Shown here one piece after another: positions 13,631-25,195 of a DNA stretch of 64,000 nucleotides. Each line of letters starts with the position of its first letter. Positions within the stretch are counted from its first letter, which is position 1. The notes under the pieces are model-generated. The model had not been told where the DNA came from and searched no databases. It saw only the letters and a list, made by a program, of their open reading frames with translations. Source of the DNA: Batkoa obscura (lineage: Eukaryota > Entomophthoromycota > Entomophthoromycetes > Entomophthorales > Batkoaceae). The position numbers and the translations under genes were made by a program. The stretch covers positions 496,001 through 560,000 of the forward strand of contig JASVEC010000012.1 in assembly GCA_030770535.1 (NCBI GenBank). The letters are read 5' to 3'.

Positions 13631-14736
13631 ATGAGCAGACCCGAACATCAAGGCCCACCGGAGCATGTAAGGCTAGCCAACCTTTATAAAACCCCAAAAA
13701 ACTAATCTCTATTAAAAAGGTATACAATGAATTAGAAGCTAGCAAATACACTGCAAAGTAATTGATCCTCAATTTTAAAAAGTAAACAACTAATAATAAA
13801 TCCCATAAAATAGTACTCGTATAGCTGAGATTCAAGCCGAGATGGCATTACGAGCTTTAGAGTTATTAAACTTACCCGAAGAACAACCTAGTTATTTACT
13901 CGATATTGGTTGTGGTTCTGGTTTATCGGGTGAAATTTTAGAAGAAGAAGGTCATTTTTGGGTTGGTTTTGATATCTCGCCTTCTATGTTAAGTAAGCAT
14001 TGATTTCCTACCTTGGTTATTTGAAACTAATTTTCAAAAAAAACAGGCGTTGCTGTAGAACGTGAAGTAGAAGGTGATTTATTTTTACAAGATGCTGGAC
14101 AAGGTTTAAGTTTTAGACCTGGTACTTTTGATGGTGCTATTAGGTAAAAACATCTTTATTTTGTCTAATTAAAAATGTAGTAATGACCTTCCTTTAAGTA
14201 TTTCAGTGCTTCAATGGTTATGTAATGCGGATAAAAACACTCATGTCCCATGGAAACGATTAAATCATTTTTTTACTACTTTATTTATGTGTTTAAAAAA
14301 AGGGGCTAGAGCAGTTTTTCAATTTTATCCTGAAAATGATGAACAATTACAAATGATAATGAGTGCAGCAATGAAATGTGGTTTTACTGGTGGTTTAGTT
14401 ATTGATTATCCCAATAGTAGAAAAGCTAGAAAACATTACCTTTGTTTATTTGCAGGACAATCGAATGATCCTTTACCTCAAGCTAAAGGTATGGAACAAA
14501 GTGAATTGGAGGTTGGCTATTCTAAGAAGAGGTAAAGAAATAGTGTAATTTAGTAGTTTTATAGTGTTAAATGTGTTTTTTTATTTAGAATTAAGAACCA
14601 TAGAAAGAGTAAACTTGAAGCTAAAATTAAAGGGAAAGATTGGATTATGAAAAAGAAAGAATCAGCAAGAGCTAAAGGGGCCAAGGTAGCCAAAGACTCC
14701 AAATATACAGGGAGAAAACGTAGACCCAAGTTTTAA
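13631..14736 (+). CDS. BUD23: 18S rRNA (guanine-N7) methyltransferase BUD23
   Basis: BUD23 (WBSCR22) methylates a guanine in 18S rRNA with TRMT112 and is needed for small-subunit maturation in the nucleus. The start [12 protein letters not shown] is typical for the family. The SAM-binding motif I is [13 protein letters not shown], followed by FDISPSML and the LQWLCNAD segment. The C-terminus is the basic WBS_methylT tail ending GRKRRPKF. Six exons can be joined in frame. The first intron starts at 13667, the second follows ASKYTA, and others follow PSML, DGAI and YSKKR. The total length of about 275 residues is normal. The gene is head-to-head with EMC1 (starts 196 bp apart), so they may share a promoter region. 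Confidence 0.96.
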
Positions 14737-15140
14737 ATGGATTGTGTTCGTATAGATGTTGATAGACTATTTTTATTTTTTTTTTGATTAAATTTTATAA
14801 TTATTTACAATATAGTTCTTAACTTTTTTATGGGTATTTCATGGGTTTTTGTAAGTTATTTTATGTTTAGGGCTTATTATTAGAATAAAGGTTTATTTTT
14901 TATACAATTACGGTTTTGATGTATGATATGTTATTAATATTTTAATTCTTTTTTTATTATATTTAGTTTAATTTCTTACATATCATGAATTTATATTCAT
15001 ATGATCAATCTAACATAATCAAACAAAATTGGCATAATTTCTTGGTTATAAGGAATAAAAAGGATCAAAATGACGTCAATTATTTTTCAAAAGTGTTAAA
15101 AAGTTCTCAGTCAACACAGTCACTCTTTTTTTATTAAAAA
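14737..15140. other. Intergenic spacer
   Basis: A 404-bp AT-rich stretch between BUD23 and the RPEL gene. A TGACGTCA palindrome lies near 15070, about 70 bp before the RPEL start. It matches the CRE/ATF site consensus and may be a promoter element. Nothing else is seen. Confidence 0.5.
15070..15077. promoter_or_regulatory. CRE-like TGACGTCA upstream of the RPEL gene
   Basis: A perfect 8-bp CRE/ATF-type palindrome, about 65 bp before the presumed ATG at 15141. The position suits a promoter site for a bZIP factor. An 8-mer palindrome in an AT-rich 64-kb window is unlikely but not impossible by chance; function is inferred. Confidence 0.35.
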
Positions 15141-15823
15141 AATGCCAGGTAAATTCAATAACTAATAAGCATAAAACTATTGTTTAGTAACTTAGAATCC
15201 TTAGACTCAAGTACCGTTGTACCAAGTGAAAAACTTAATCATTTAATCAACAACCGTCCAAAACCGGAAGAATTAGTTGATAAAAATATTTTAAAAGGTA
15301 AATTAAGAATTTCAATTAAATAATAAATTATCTTTAAGCTAATGCTAATTTATCGAATAGACTCCAGTTTAGCCCCTAGTTTACAAGCAGCTAAACATGA
15401 ATTAGCTAAACACCAATTGGCTGATAAATTAGAACATAAGATTCATGCTCGTCCTGACAAGGAAGATCTTATCAATCATAACATTTTAAAGGACACTACT
15501 GTAGCACCTAGTTTACAAGGTGCTCAAAAGGAGTTAGAAAAACATCGATTAGTAGATAAATTGGAGCATAAGATTCATGCTAGACCAGATAAAGAAGATC
15601 TTATTAATCATAATATTTTAAAAGGTAATCAAAAGATTATGATTCTAAATTACTGATTGTTGAACTTGACTTTTTTTTAGAAAGTAATATTGATCCTTCT
15701 TTATTGAGTAAAAAAATGGAGTTGGAGCGTCATCAATTAGAAAATCAATTGGATAAGAAGATCTCAAGTCGACCAGATCAACAAGAAATTGAACGTAAGT
15801 TTTTAAATGAAGAACAAGCGTAA
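15141..15823 (+). CDS. RPEL-repeat protein (putative G-actin-binding)
   Basis: A short protein of about 165 residues made almost wholly of RPEL repeats, the motif by which MRTF and Phactr proteins bind monomeric actin. Four units are seen: KLNHLINNRPKPEELVDKN, two near-identical KLEHKIHARPDKEDLINHN units, and a looser last one QLDKKISSRPDQQEIERKF. Exons are 15141-15147, 15196-15297, 15361-15624 and 15681-15823; using the acceptor at 15195 avoids a stop that the earlier AG would create. Two repeats lie in one exon, separated by DTTVAPSLQGAQKELEKHR, which itself copies the spacer DSSLAPSLQAAKHELAKHQ, so the gene grew by duplication of a roughly 45-residue unit. Similar short RPEL proteins exist in fungi; their role is poorly known. 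Confidence 0.85.
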
Positions 15824-16448
15824 TTAAATAAGGTCTTTTTCTTTTTTCTATTTTCTATCACCAGTATAGCATTTTAGCATACTTTTCTACTATTATTTTT
15901 ATTTTAATAAATAAATGAAGATGTAAATTTGTAATATCATCGCTTTTATTGTTTATTATATATTTATTGTACTTTATATGTTTATGAAATGTTTGTAAAT
16001 AATACAAGGATAATCGTAGGATTCAATATTAAATTATACTCCATCCCTTCAATTCTTAAAATGAGTAAAATAAAAATTTATAACTCATTTACAAAAACAT
16101 TGCCCAATTTAATAAAAGAGTAAGTGTGTGGGCAATTAAGTTTTAAATTTTGAAACCAAATAAGAAGGTCATTAATTCCTATCAATGATCAAATTCAGGG
16201 TTGTTTTAATAATTAGCATTTATTTTTCAAGCATTAAATTTATCAAGTTGTTTATTAGCATATTTATTTTTAAAACTGGAAATAAAAATTATACAAATTA
16301 AGTGAAATAAAATTTTATTTGTTTTTTTGAAGTGTTTTACTACTACTCAAATCTATTCTAAGTAATAAATTTATATTTCATTCCGATTTAATATTTGGTA
16401 ATCATTAATTAATATTTCTTTTATTTATTAATTCATCTTTCAAAATAG
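15824..16448. other. Intergenic and probable 5' part of the next gene
   Basis: AT-rich spacer. It must hold the promoter and first exon of the membrane-protein gene to the right, whose open frame continues upstream into a good acceptor ending at 16448. I could not pick that exon: ATGs near 16061 and 16184 give plausible peptides, but their donor phases do not fit. A TGTAAATA sequence near 15995, in the likely 3' UTR of the RPEL gene, matches a Pumilio element. Confidence 0.4.
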
Positions 16449-18013
16449 GTCATTATAACACAATTGTAACTCCAAAGGAGATCGTGAGTTCTCAACAATT
16501 CTTGAGGAGATTAATCAAATTAGTTTCTTTTCTTATCGTACTTGTTTTAGCATCAGGACTTATCAACTCCAATTTAATTACTATTACTGCCCGTCTATCT
16601 TTTATTTTATTTTTCTATATAACTTATACAATCACCGTATTAACCAAAGACAACTCCAAACCAAAGACAGCTTCCAAACCAATAAATAAACGATTTAAAA
16701 CAATATCAAGCAATATAAAAATTGTACCAAATTCAATTTCACCCAAATCAACTAGTAATTTACTATCGCCTTTATTAACACCGACTATTAAAATTTCTTT
16801 ATCTTTATCTCAACCCTCTTCCCCAATATTAAATAATCAATTATTATCGCCTATGATGATCCGTACTCATTCTCAACCAAGTCAATATTCACCATTTAAT
16901 ACGGCTAGGATACCAACTACATCAATAGATAATTTAGAAAATAATAACATATCATCAACAAATCGAACAGAAACAACAAGCAAAACAAACATTATAAAAA
17001 ACAATGAAAACGTTGATTTACTCCCAGTAAAAAATAGTAGTTCATTAGCTATTTTACCTATTTTGCTCGCACTATTACCTCCATTATTAGCTTTCTTTCT
17101 GGGTATGGAAGATTTATGGAGTGATTTGTTTTTGTTGATTTTAGTTATATTTTATTTATACAATTTGATTCAATTACCTTGGGATTTTTATTTAGCTGCA
17201 CGTAAAAAAAGATTTATAAATCCAATCGATTTAACAATGTATAATCAAAATGAAAACTTACCAGCAGATGCCAGTAGTGAAGCATTACGTTACCAAGCTC
17301 AATATCGATTATGGTGGTATGAAAAAATAAGTTTTTTAATGGTAATAATTAGTCCCATCCTTGGAGGTTATATATTTTTAATAACTCGTTCCCAATTAAC
17401 TAATTTGGATACTTTTGTATCGGATTTTAATTTACTATTATTTATATTAGCTGCCGAAGTAAGACCAATGGTTCATTTGGGTCAATTATTGACTAATAGT
17501 GCTAATGAGTTACAACAAGTGGTCAGTCATCAAACAGCTGCTTTACAAAGTATGCAATTTCGATTACAAGGACTTGAAAATCAAATGGATCAATTACGTC
17601 AAGCTTTTGCAACAAAACAAGATATCTCGAAAGTTAAAAATCAATTTGAACCACCTTTGAATCAATTATCTCAATTAGTCATGCGTCAATATCAAAAAGA
17701 AAAATTAGAAATTAAAAGATTTGAACAAAGTATTACTGTTATTCAAAGACAAATTCAACAACTTCAAACAGAGCTTAATTTGGAAGATTTTGATCATGAA
17801 AATTCTAATGATAATAATGGCATTGAGGTAGCTTCTTGGTTGTTTCAAAAGGATGGGCCGCTGCTACCGGAGCTTCCTATTAGAATCACTGCTCTACCTT
17901 CATTTACCCTTAAATTGTTTATACTTCCTATTACTCTATCCGCTTCCCTAGTCCATTTTATTTCAAGACATATAATTCCTAATCGTAGCCCAGCATTGAT
18001 TACACAGAATTAA
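16449..18013 (+). CDS. Multi-pass membrane protein with C-terminal coiled coil (unknown)
   Basis: A long exon of about 520 codons ending at 18013. No credible ATG opens it; the frame runs upstream to a TTTCAAAATAG acceptor (16448), so a short first exon is missing. Two hydrophobic segments lie near the start, then a Ser/Pro/Asn-rich linker of about 120 residues. Next come two more helices around LPPLLAFFLGMEDLW and LLILVIFYLYNLI, the motif LPWDFYLAARKKRF, and another helix (FLMVIISPILGGYIFLI). A coiled coil of about 100 residues (ALQSMQFRLQGLENQMDQLR onward) precedes a last hydrophobic stretch. The PWxxYxxARKKR motif recalls an uncharacterised family of fungal membrane proteins. I cannot name a function. 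Confidence 0.75.
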
Positions 18014-18243
18014 ATTTTTATTCTTATTTTTATTTTTTATTAAAAGAATTATTCTTATTTTTATATTGAATTTTTCACTGTTTTATTATTTTTATAATTT
18101 CAAAAGTTTCAAACTATTCCCCATTCATTGAACTTTGGGACCAATTTTAAGTTTTATTGGTCTGATTTTTTTAATAAAAAAATTTCGAAATAAAAGGAAA
18201 AGGATTGCTTTTTAAAAGATTTAAAAATTATCAAAAGTTAAAA

Positions 18244-20499
18244 ATGGCAAATAAATTAAATACAAAAAGTAGTAAGATTTCATTTAAACGCATGATACTT
18301 AATAACAATATCTAACCTTCACACATAGACAGTAAACGTAAAAATAATTCCGTTGCTGATTCACCGCCTAAAAAGTTATCTAAACCAGTCACTCAAACTG
18401 AAGAAGAAGAAGAAGCTTCTAGTGTAGAAGATTTTGAAAATTTTGATGAAGAAAACTATGAAGAAGAAGTAGGTGAAAACTTTGATTCTAATTTAGAAGG
18501 TAATAATGAAGAAGGTATCAATGAAGAGTTTAAAAATCAAAATAAACAAAGTAAGTTATTAGTAGCTATAAAATTAGATGAAATGAAGAACTAATAATGA
18601 TGTTTTTTTAAATAATAGGTTCCAAAGAATCTCATCAAGCTACCAAAGCCTTACGTTTAGAACGTAAAGCCAATAAACCACATGCTGAACTTTTATCTCA
18701 CTGTAAAAAGATATGGGAAAAGATGAGAAATAGTAAAGTACCAAGAAAAAGCTTAGAATGTCATGTAACAGATATGATTGATTTGTTAAAAGGAAAAGTA
18801 GTTGAAGTAAGTATTTGATTGTTTCTTTTTTGATTGAATGAAGATATTGATGATAAATCGATTTTTAGTTATCCTTAAAACATGATGCTTCTAGAATTGT
18901 TCAAACTTGTTTAAAATATGGTAGTCAGCAACATAGAGCTGTTATTGCCGAAGAGTTGAAAGGCCATTATTTGGAATTAGCTAAAGCTAAATATGGACAT
19001 TTTATCGTATTGAAAATTTTAAAATATTGGTAATTTTAATTAAGCTTAATCTAAAGTTTTTGTTTTTAGTAACATTTTTTTAGTAAGGAACAAAGAGGTT
19101 CTATCATCTCTGAATTTTATGGTAATGTTCAAAGACTTATTACTCAAAAAGTAAGTTTGTTATAAGTTTTTATAATGATTCTTTAATGTTTAATATTAAA
19201 TTAATTAGGATGGTTCAAGTGTAATTGAAGAAGCATATGCGATTTATGCTAATCCAGAACAAAAAACGAATTTATTACAAGAATTTTTTGGCCCTGAATT
19301 TGTTGTTTTTAAAGTAAATTTAGAATTTATATTTAATATTAATAATTTGATTTAATTTTAATATTATTTTAGAATAATGCAAGTCAATATACTACCCTTG
19401 AATTATTATTAAAATCCAATGAAACTAAAAGAGAATCTATATTACAATCATTATATGATTCTTTGGTTAAAATTTTAAATAAAGGAATTATTAATCATTC
19501 TATTATTCATCATGCTCTTATTGAGTATCTTGATAATGCTAATCCAGCTCAAATTCAGGTAAATAAAAATAATTATATAAAATATTAAAAATATTAATAT
19601 AAAACAAATAGGAAATGATTGGTTTACTTAAAGAACATGTAGTTGAAATACTTCATACTAAAGATGGCTCTAAAGTAGCCATGAAATGTTTACTTTATGG
19701 AAATGTTAAAGATCGTAAAGTAATAGTGAAATCATTTAAACCTTTTGTTGAAAAGATAGCTAAAGAAGAATATGGACATTTAGTATTATTACAATTATTT
19801 GATGTAGTAGACGATACTGTATTAGTAGATAAAAACATTATAGTTGAATTAATTAAGAATGCTAACAATTTATTGGAAGACAAATTTGGTAGACGTGCAA
19901 TTGCTTATCTTTTAGTTGGTAGATCATTTAGATATATATCGAAACCATCCGTTGATTTATTAGCTTCTCATGATGAAATAAGAACTCAATTTTCTAAAAA
20001 AGAATCAAGTGCACGTGCCAATGAATTGAATGTAGCTGTATCAAAAGGATTAATTGAGTATTTTGAAATTCATGTTGGTGATATATTAATTCAACCCAAA
20101 CCAAGTCAAATATTAGAAGATACTATTATCCATGGACAAGGAGATAAATCCAAATTAATACAAAAGATATGTCAATTAATTAAAGAGGATTATCAAGTGG
20201 ATGGAACTACTTTATTAGAACATATCAATTCAAGTCGAGTTATTAAAAAACTAATTAAATTTGAAGATGAAGAAAGTAAAGCTCATCCATATGCTAAACC
20301 TTTCTTTGAAGCTTTAAGTAAAGAAAAATTAGTTCAATTTTGTAAGAATAGAGGCAGTTTTATTATATTATCACTTTTAGAATCCCCAGATACTGAAAAA
20401 CAAGTGAAAGCGATATTAAAATCACATAAAAAAGAAATTGTTGAGATCCAAAACACGGGTAACCATGGCGCTGATTTAATTATTCAAAAATTAAATTGA
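18244..20499 (+). CDS. PUF6: Pumilio-like ribosome-biogenesis protein PUF6/PUM3
   Basis: PUF6 (PUM3, KIAA0020) is a nucleolar protein that binds nucleic acid without strict sequence choice and acts in 60S subunit assembly; in yeast it also represses ASH1 mRNA. The N-terminus is acidic and Lys-rich (TQTEEEEEASSVEDFE). Typical landmarks follow: MRNSKVPRKSL, then ARIVQ-type repeats (ASRIVQTCLKYGSQQHRAVI), YGHFIVLKILKYC, HTKDGSKVAMKCLLYGN and EYGHLVLLQLFDVVDDTVLV. The CPL domain lies near RANELNVAVSKGLIEYFE. At least eight exons join in frame; the first is ATG to the donor at about 18272. The last exon opens at about 19612 and is uninterrupted. The length of about 620 residues fits the family. 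Confidence 0.94.
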
Positions 20500-20914
20500 A
20501 GTGGGGGAATAGAGTAATTAAGTTTTTATAAACTTAATTCTATTTTTATAGAGTTTTTATAATTATAATAAAGATTTGAAAATATTATTTGAGTTGTTTA
20601 TTGCTTTATATCTTTTTTTTAAAATAGATTTAAATTTAATTAATAAAATTCCATTATAACCAGAATAATAATGAATAATAAGTAAAATTTTATCTTGATT
20701 CATAGCTAATAGATTTTTGTTTTAGTAGTTTAAATATAAAATAAATTTGATAAATTTAATTATTGCATTAGATTTATTATATAAAAACTAAAATTATTTA
20801 TTATAATAATATTGTTCATTAATGAAATATAAAATATTAAAAATAGTGACTATTTGATTTATTTTACAATTAAAAGCTATAATAATACTGGCTTATTAAA
20901 ACTTATTTTTACAT

Positions 20915-21015
20915 ATGGGGATGTATTTTTGTATTTAAGAATTTTACTAACAATTTTTCCATTCAAATAGCGCTTAAAAGATGGAAAAAGTGATGAAGCC
21001 AAAAAACACCCCCAT
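20915..21015 (+). mobile_element. MITE copy B (plus orientation)
   Basis: A 101-bp copy with ends ATGGGGATGTATTTTTG and AACACCCCCAT. The internal CAAATAGCGCTTAAAAGATG matches copy A. It faces copy C, 161 bp away, in inverted orientation, so the two together can fold into a long hairpin. Confidence 0.9.
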
Positions 21016-21176
21016 TTAATAAACCATTTGCTTGCTTAATGAATATTAAAAGTTTTAAATTTTCAGTTATTTTTGCAAAATAAATTAAAGTTGATTTTTT
21101 AATTTTTCATGAACTTTATAGCTTTAGTTGTAATTCTATTAGATGTTTTTTGATTTATGAGATATTAGATAATAAT

Positions 21177-21279
21177 ATGGTGATGTTTTTTTGACTTTAT
21201 CACTTTTTCCATCTTTTAAGCGCTATTTGAATGGAAAAATTGTTAGTAAAATTCTTAAATACAAAAATACATCCCCCAT
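21177..21279 (-). mobile_element. MITE copy C (minus orientation)
   Basis: The reverse-complement version of copy B, flanked by TA on both sides (AATA before, TATATT after), which suggests a TA target-site duplication. The core AAGCGCTATTTGAATGGAAA shares the ATTCAAAT variant with copy B (others have GCTCAAAT). B and C are therefore each other's closest relatives, probably made by an inverted local duplication. Confidence 0.9.
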
Positions 21280-22467
21280 ATATTATGTCAATTTTAATAA
21301 AAAAAATAAAACTATAAATATTAAATTTATGTTTAAATAATTTTATAAAACCACATTAATTTATTTTTGATCATTTTTACATGTTATATGTATATAAATT
21401 ATTAAATTTATTTAATTATCAAATTAAAATAAAAAGTTACTTAATTTACCATATTTAAAGTTCAATCTACTTTTGTCAGGATTTTATGAAAAAACAGCCA
21501 TCCAGGTGTACCTGTGCTAAGATTTAAAGTCCTTATATAGACTATAAAATGTATTTTAAATATATCTTTTATAGTTTATCTAGTGAAACTAATCTTTAAA
21601 AAACCTCTCTTTTATTTTGCTCAATTTTTATCTTGTGCTCATAACCCTGTGTTTTACAACGTAGTATCTTTAAGCTATATTGTTAAGACCCCATTTGATC
21701 ATTTTATAATTTAATAATTTAATAAAATAAAATAATCATTTACTATTTAATTAAAGCTATAAAATTCTTGAAAATTGGTTTATTTTATGTAATTAAATTA
21801 CTTAAACCAACTCTTACAATGCCTGGAGTTTCCGACGAGCCTCTGCCTTCTGTTAAGAGTTTTATTAGTTCTATCCCCACTCTTTTACCCTGTGTTTTAG
21901 TCTGGTCTCGACTCTCTGTTTCCTCTCTGGATACCTTTTGCTCCAAAATCCACTTGTTTTTATAAAATATATATTATTTACCTTCTTGGGTTTCAGTAAC
22001 CTTGCCCTATGTGAACAAAGCAAGTGGCTTCCGATACCTATTAGCAGTGGTTAGGTAGCTGAGGTTGACACTGTAGCCTTATTTGATTTTATTTGATTAA
22101 CTCATCAAATATAATTTCAAATATACAAAACGGAGTAGAGACTACTTCCTATAAAATAAATTGTACTTTTGGGAGGGATTTAACAACTCATTAATTAGTA
22201 CAATTTAAAGAGTTACTTGCTTTATATGGCAAGTTATAAAAATCAAGGGCTTTAGTTTTATATCATTGTACTGCTTGTTCTAAATGATTGATTTATCCTG
22301 ATTTATTCATATTCTTTTACTAAATTCATTTAAATAAAAGCAAGGACTTTATTATAAATATGGTAATTTTAATATTTAATATTTAATAACTAAGCTTATT
22401 TATGTTTTGTATTATAGAAGTTACAAAGTCATTAATCTATCTTTTAACATAAACTTATCAATAAACA

Positions 22468-23400
22468 ATGAAAGAAACTGACAAACCTACAAATATAAGA
22501 CTGATTAAACAAAAATTAACGATATTTCATCATCTGAAGTTTCCGATTTATTACTTGAAATTAATAGAAGTAGAACAGTAGCCAATGTAATAAAAGCAGT
22601 GAATAATACAAAATAAGTATTGAACATTCTATTTAAATGAAACAATAAATGAACATAATTAATTTTAAGTTTTATTTAATTAAAACAAATAATTATCATC
22701 GAATTTAAACAGGTGAAAATTTAGAAGTAAAAGATAAGGTTTGATATTTTTAGTAATGATTTCTTAGCTAGGAGATAGTGGGATAATAGACCTATAATAT
22801 AAACTCAAAAGGAGTGGAATAAAATGAAAATAAAAATCCTACAAATTCTATAACTAATAAAAATAAGTATAAATGGATAAAAAATGCTCGCCCTAGCTAA
22901 TGATGCTAAAAGTAATGTTTAAAAAGCGGGAAGAAACAAACTTATTAAACTTTTAAATGCTATCCTTTAATAATTAGGAAATAAAAGATGCTATGGAGCT
23001 TATCAATACGCTTATTAACAATATTGAATCTACTTTAAGGATGATTTTATTGAGTTCATTCTTAAGGTTGATTATAATATTAAGTACAAAAATCTACTTG
23101 TGTTTGGTTTATAGATCCGCTTCTTTTGTGATGAAGAAGTTATTTCAAAAGGATGGAAAGAAAAACTAAGTTATAAAAAATTGAACAACCCTATCATAGA
23201 TTGTCCTATTGATGTCCATTATGGTATGACTGTATTTAGTGCATAGACAGCTATATTTGCCATTAAAAAAATGAAATCAGAATTGATCCGATTGTTTTAT
23301 CAGAAGGAGATATAAATATATATACTGTAGAAAATTAGAATACAAGCATCTGATTAAACAATGGTGTTTATCATATTTTTTATTATATCAGAGAGGAATA
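22468..23400 (+). pseudogene. Decayed unrecognised coding sequence
   Basis: Plus-strand protein-like fragments in changing frames: MKETDKPTNIRLIKQK at 22468, SSSEVSDLLLEINRSRTVAN near 22530, AMELINTLINNIESTLRM near 22990, and RFFCDEEVISKGWKEKLSYK near 23118 followed by IIDCPIDVHYGMTVFSA. Stops and frame changes are frequent. Weak similarity of the first part to sequence near 27010, and of the later part to the minus strand near 36400, hints at a scattered family. I do not recognise the protein. Confidence 0.35.
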
Positions 23401-23647
23401 TGGTTTACTTTAACCCTTTCCGAACTTTTCATTTAGACAAAGAAACATCGGGAAGCTTGCTTTTTTGTATTTAAATAAAGCTAAATGTTCATATCCTTAA
23501 TTTCAACTTTAATGTAGGTAGCATTTTATAATTAATCAAATATGCCCAAGATTCAATCCATTTTCAAATAAAAGTGACTTTTGAATTGTAACTTCTAATT
23601 TGGGGCAAATGACTATCTAATCAGTAACGTTAGAAATTGAAGTTTTA

Positions 23648-25075
23648 ATGTTTTATTTAATTAAGAATGGATTCAAGTTAACCACATTGAATAAAAGAAT
23701 AGGTAATATAAGCATAGGCTATATAAACAGATTGCTCAACATAAAATCTAGTTTACTATACAACGACGGCCACTTCATCAATCGATATTACACTAAAACC
23801 AACTAAAAAACCAAATCCCCAATGGCCAATTCATATAATTGAAGAAAGTTGGGGAACTTCTAGAGTGGATACGTATCTTCGAAATAGATTAAACTTAGAG
23901 TTTTCATTAACTCAAAAATTACTTCGATTAAAAAAAGTAACTATCAATGGTAAAAAACAAAAGGAAGGTAGTTATAAGATTCAACCGGGAGATGAGCTGG
24001 TTATTAAAGAAAGGAATTTGTTGGATTTTATAGTGAATGAGGAAAAGAGAATGGGTGGGCGGAAAGATAAGGATGATGGTCCTTTGCCTTTTGATATTAT
24101 ATTTCAGAACGAACATTTAATATTAATAAATAAACCTAAGGGGTTGGCAGTACAGGGTAATTCGAATAAATCAATTTAAAATTTAACTAATCTATTTTAT
24201 TTTAGGCGGAAGTAAATTAATGGACCATATCGGAAATTATTTTGAGAGTAAATGAGACACTTAAACATCATTACAAAGCTAATTAAAATTAAAGAAATAA
24301 AGGGTAATTCTATTGATAAGCCAAGGATAGTTCATCGATTGGATAAAGTAAGTTTATATTTTTAATATAACAAAGTAGCATCTTTACATCAATAGGAAGT
24401 TACAGGGGCTTTAATATTAGCAAAAACACATAAATCTTCAGTAATATTAAGTGATTTATTTCATGGAAATAAAAGCTTAGTAGAAGCAGCTGATAGTAAA
24501 TTGATCAAATATTATTTAGCTATTATACATCACCAACCGAAATCAATATCAGGGTTTATAACAGATCCTATTTATTATAATAATGATGGAACAGTAAGTA
24601 TCTGGAAGAATAATAATAGTAATTTGAAAGTAGAAAAAAAAGAAAGTATTACAGAATATAAAGTATTACAAACAAATGAAAAATACAGTTTATTAGCATT
24701 AAAATTATTAACCGGTAGAAAGCATCAATTAAGATTACATTTAGCTCATAGTTTAAATACACCAATATTAGGCGACAAAAAATATAGTAATAATACAACT
24801 AATGGACCATTGATGTTGCATTGTTTAGGTATGGATTTGATGGTAAGTAAATAATTTCTATTTTATTGGCAAGTAACAATTTTATTTTATAGAATAAAGA
24901 ATTAATTAATGACGAGGATTTTAAAAATTATCAAACTATTTTTAATAACCAGATGTATGGTAATATAGTTGAAGAGTATATTAATAGTTTACCAAACAAT
25001 GGCTTAAAATTGTTTGTTCCTCCACCATCTCATTTTATGAAGCTCTTGAAAAAACATGGGACAATAGTTACTTGA
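23648..25075 (+). CDS. RluA-family pseudouridine synthase (RPUSD4/mitochondrial type)
   Basis: This enzyme converts uridine to pseudouridine in RNA. Exon 1 is 23648-23702 (MFYLIKNGFKLTTLNKRI, basic and suitable for mitochondrial import), and exon 2 starts at 23752. An S4-like RNA-binding part follows (SRVDTYLRNRLNLEFSLTQ, KLLRLKKVTINGKKQKEGSY). Then comes LINKPKGLAVQGGSK, and the catalytic loop IVHRLDKEVTGALILAKTH holds the conserved Asp. The C-terminal part has LKLLTGRKHQLRLHLAHSL and TPILGDKKYS, both standard. Six to seven exons join in frame; introns begin at about 24156, 24249, 24348 and 24843. The GGS after LAVQ and the PILGDKKYS form resemble human RPUSD4 more than RluD or PUS9. The target RNA (mitochondrial rRNA or mRNA) is inferred. 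Confidence 0.9.
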
Positions 25076-25195
25076 GTTCGTTTTAATATAGTTATAAAAA
25101 AACATAAATATAAAATATAAAATATAAAATAAAAAAGTACTGAAATTAAATAAAAGCTCTATATTTTATTTTTATCTAATTATTAGTAATACTAA

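Larger units (their letters stand above)
20500..23647. other. 3.1-kb AT-rich desert with MITE pair, LTR-like and decayed coding traces
   Basis: No intact gene. Contents are an inverted pair of MITEs (20915-21015 and 21177-21279) and a less AT-rich patch at about 21815-22070 that could be part of an old LTR-like repeat (see findings). Broken protein-like stretches follow from 22468 to about 23400. Just before 23648 lies the unmarked promoter of the pseudouridine synthase gene. Confidence 0.6.

Noticed and set aside
13599-13835. A 78-codon minus-strand open stretch with hydrophobic character.
   Set aside because: It overlaps the first two exons and introns of BUD23 in antisense and has no support of its own.
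16484-16486. GTG at 16484 as the start of the membrane-protein gene.
   Set aside because: Eukaryotic nuclear genes seldom start at GTG; the frame continues upstream to a good splice acceptor, so a missing first exon is more likely.
22025-22075. TTAGCAGTGGTTAGG as an A box of a tRNA or tRNA-derived SINE.
   Set aside because: The B box is not convincing (GGTTGACACTG) and no cloverleaf folds; kept only as part of the LTR-like block.
24243-24260. TGA and TAA stops in the pseudouridine synthase gene as signs of a pseudogene.
   Set aside because: A 45-50-nt intron starting at GTAAATGAG and ending ATTAAAG removes them and gives FEKIKGNSIDKPRIVHRLDK in frame.
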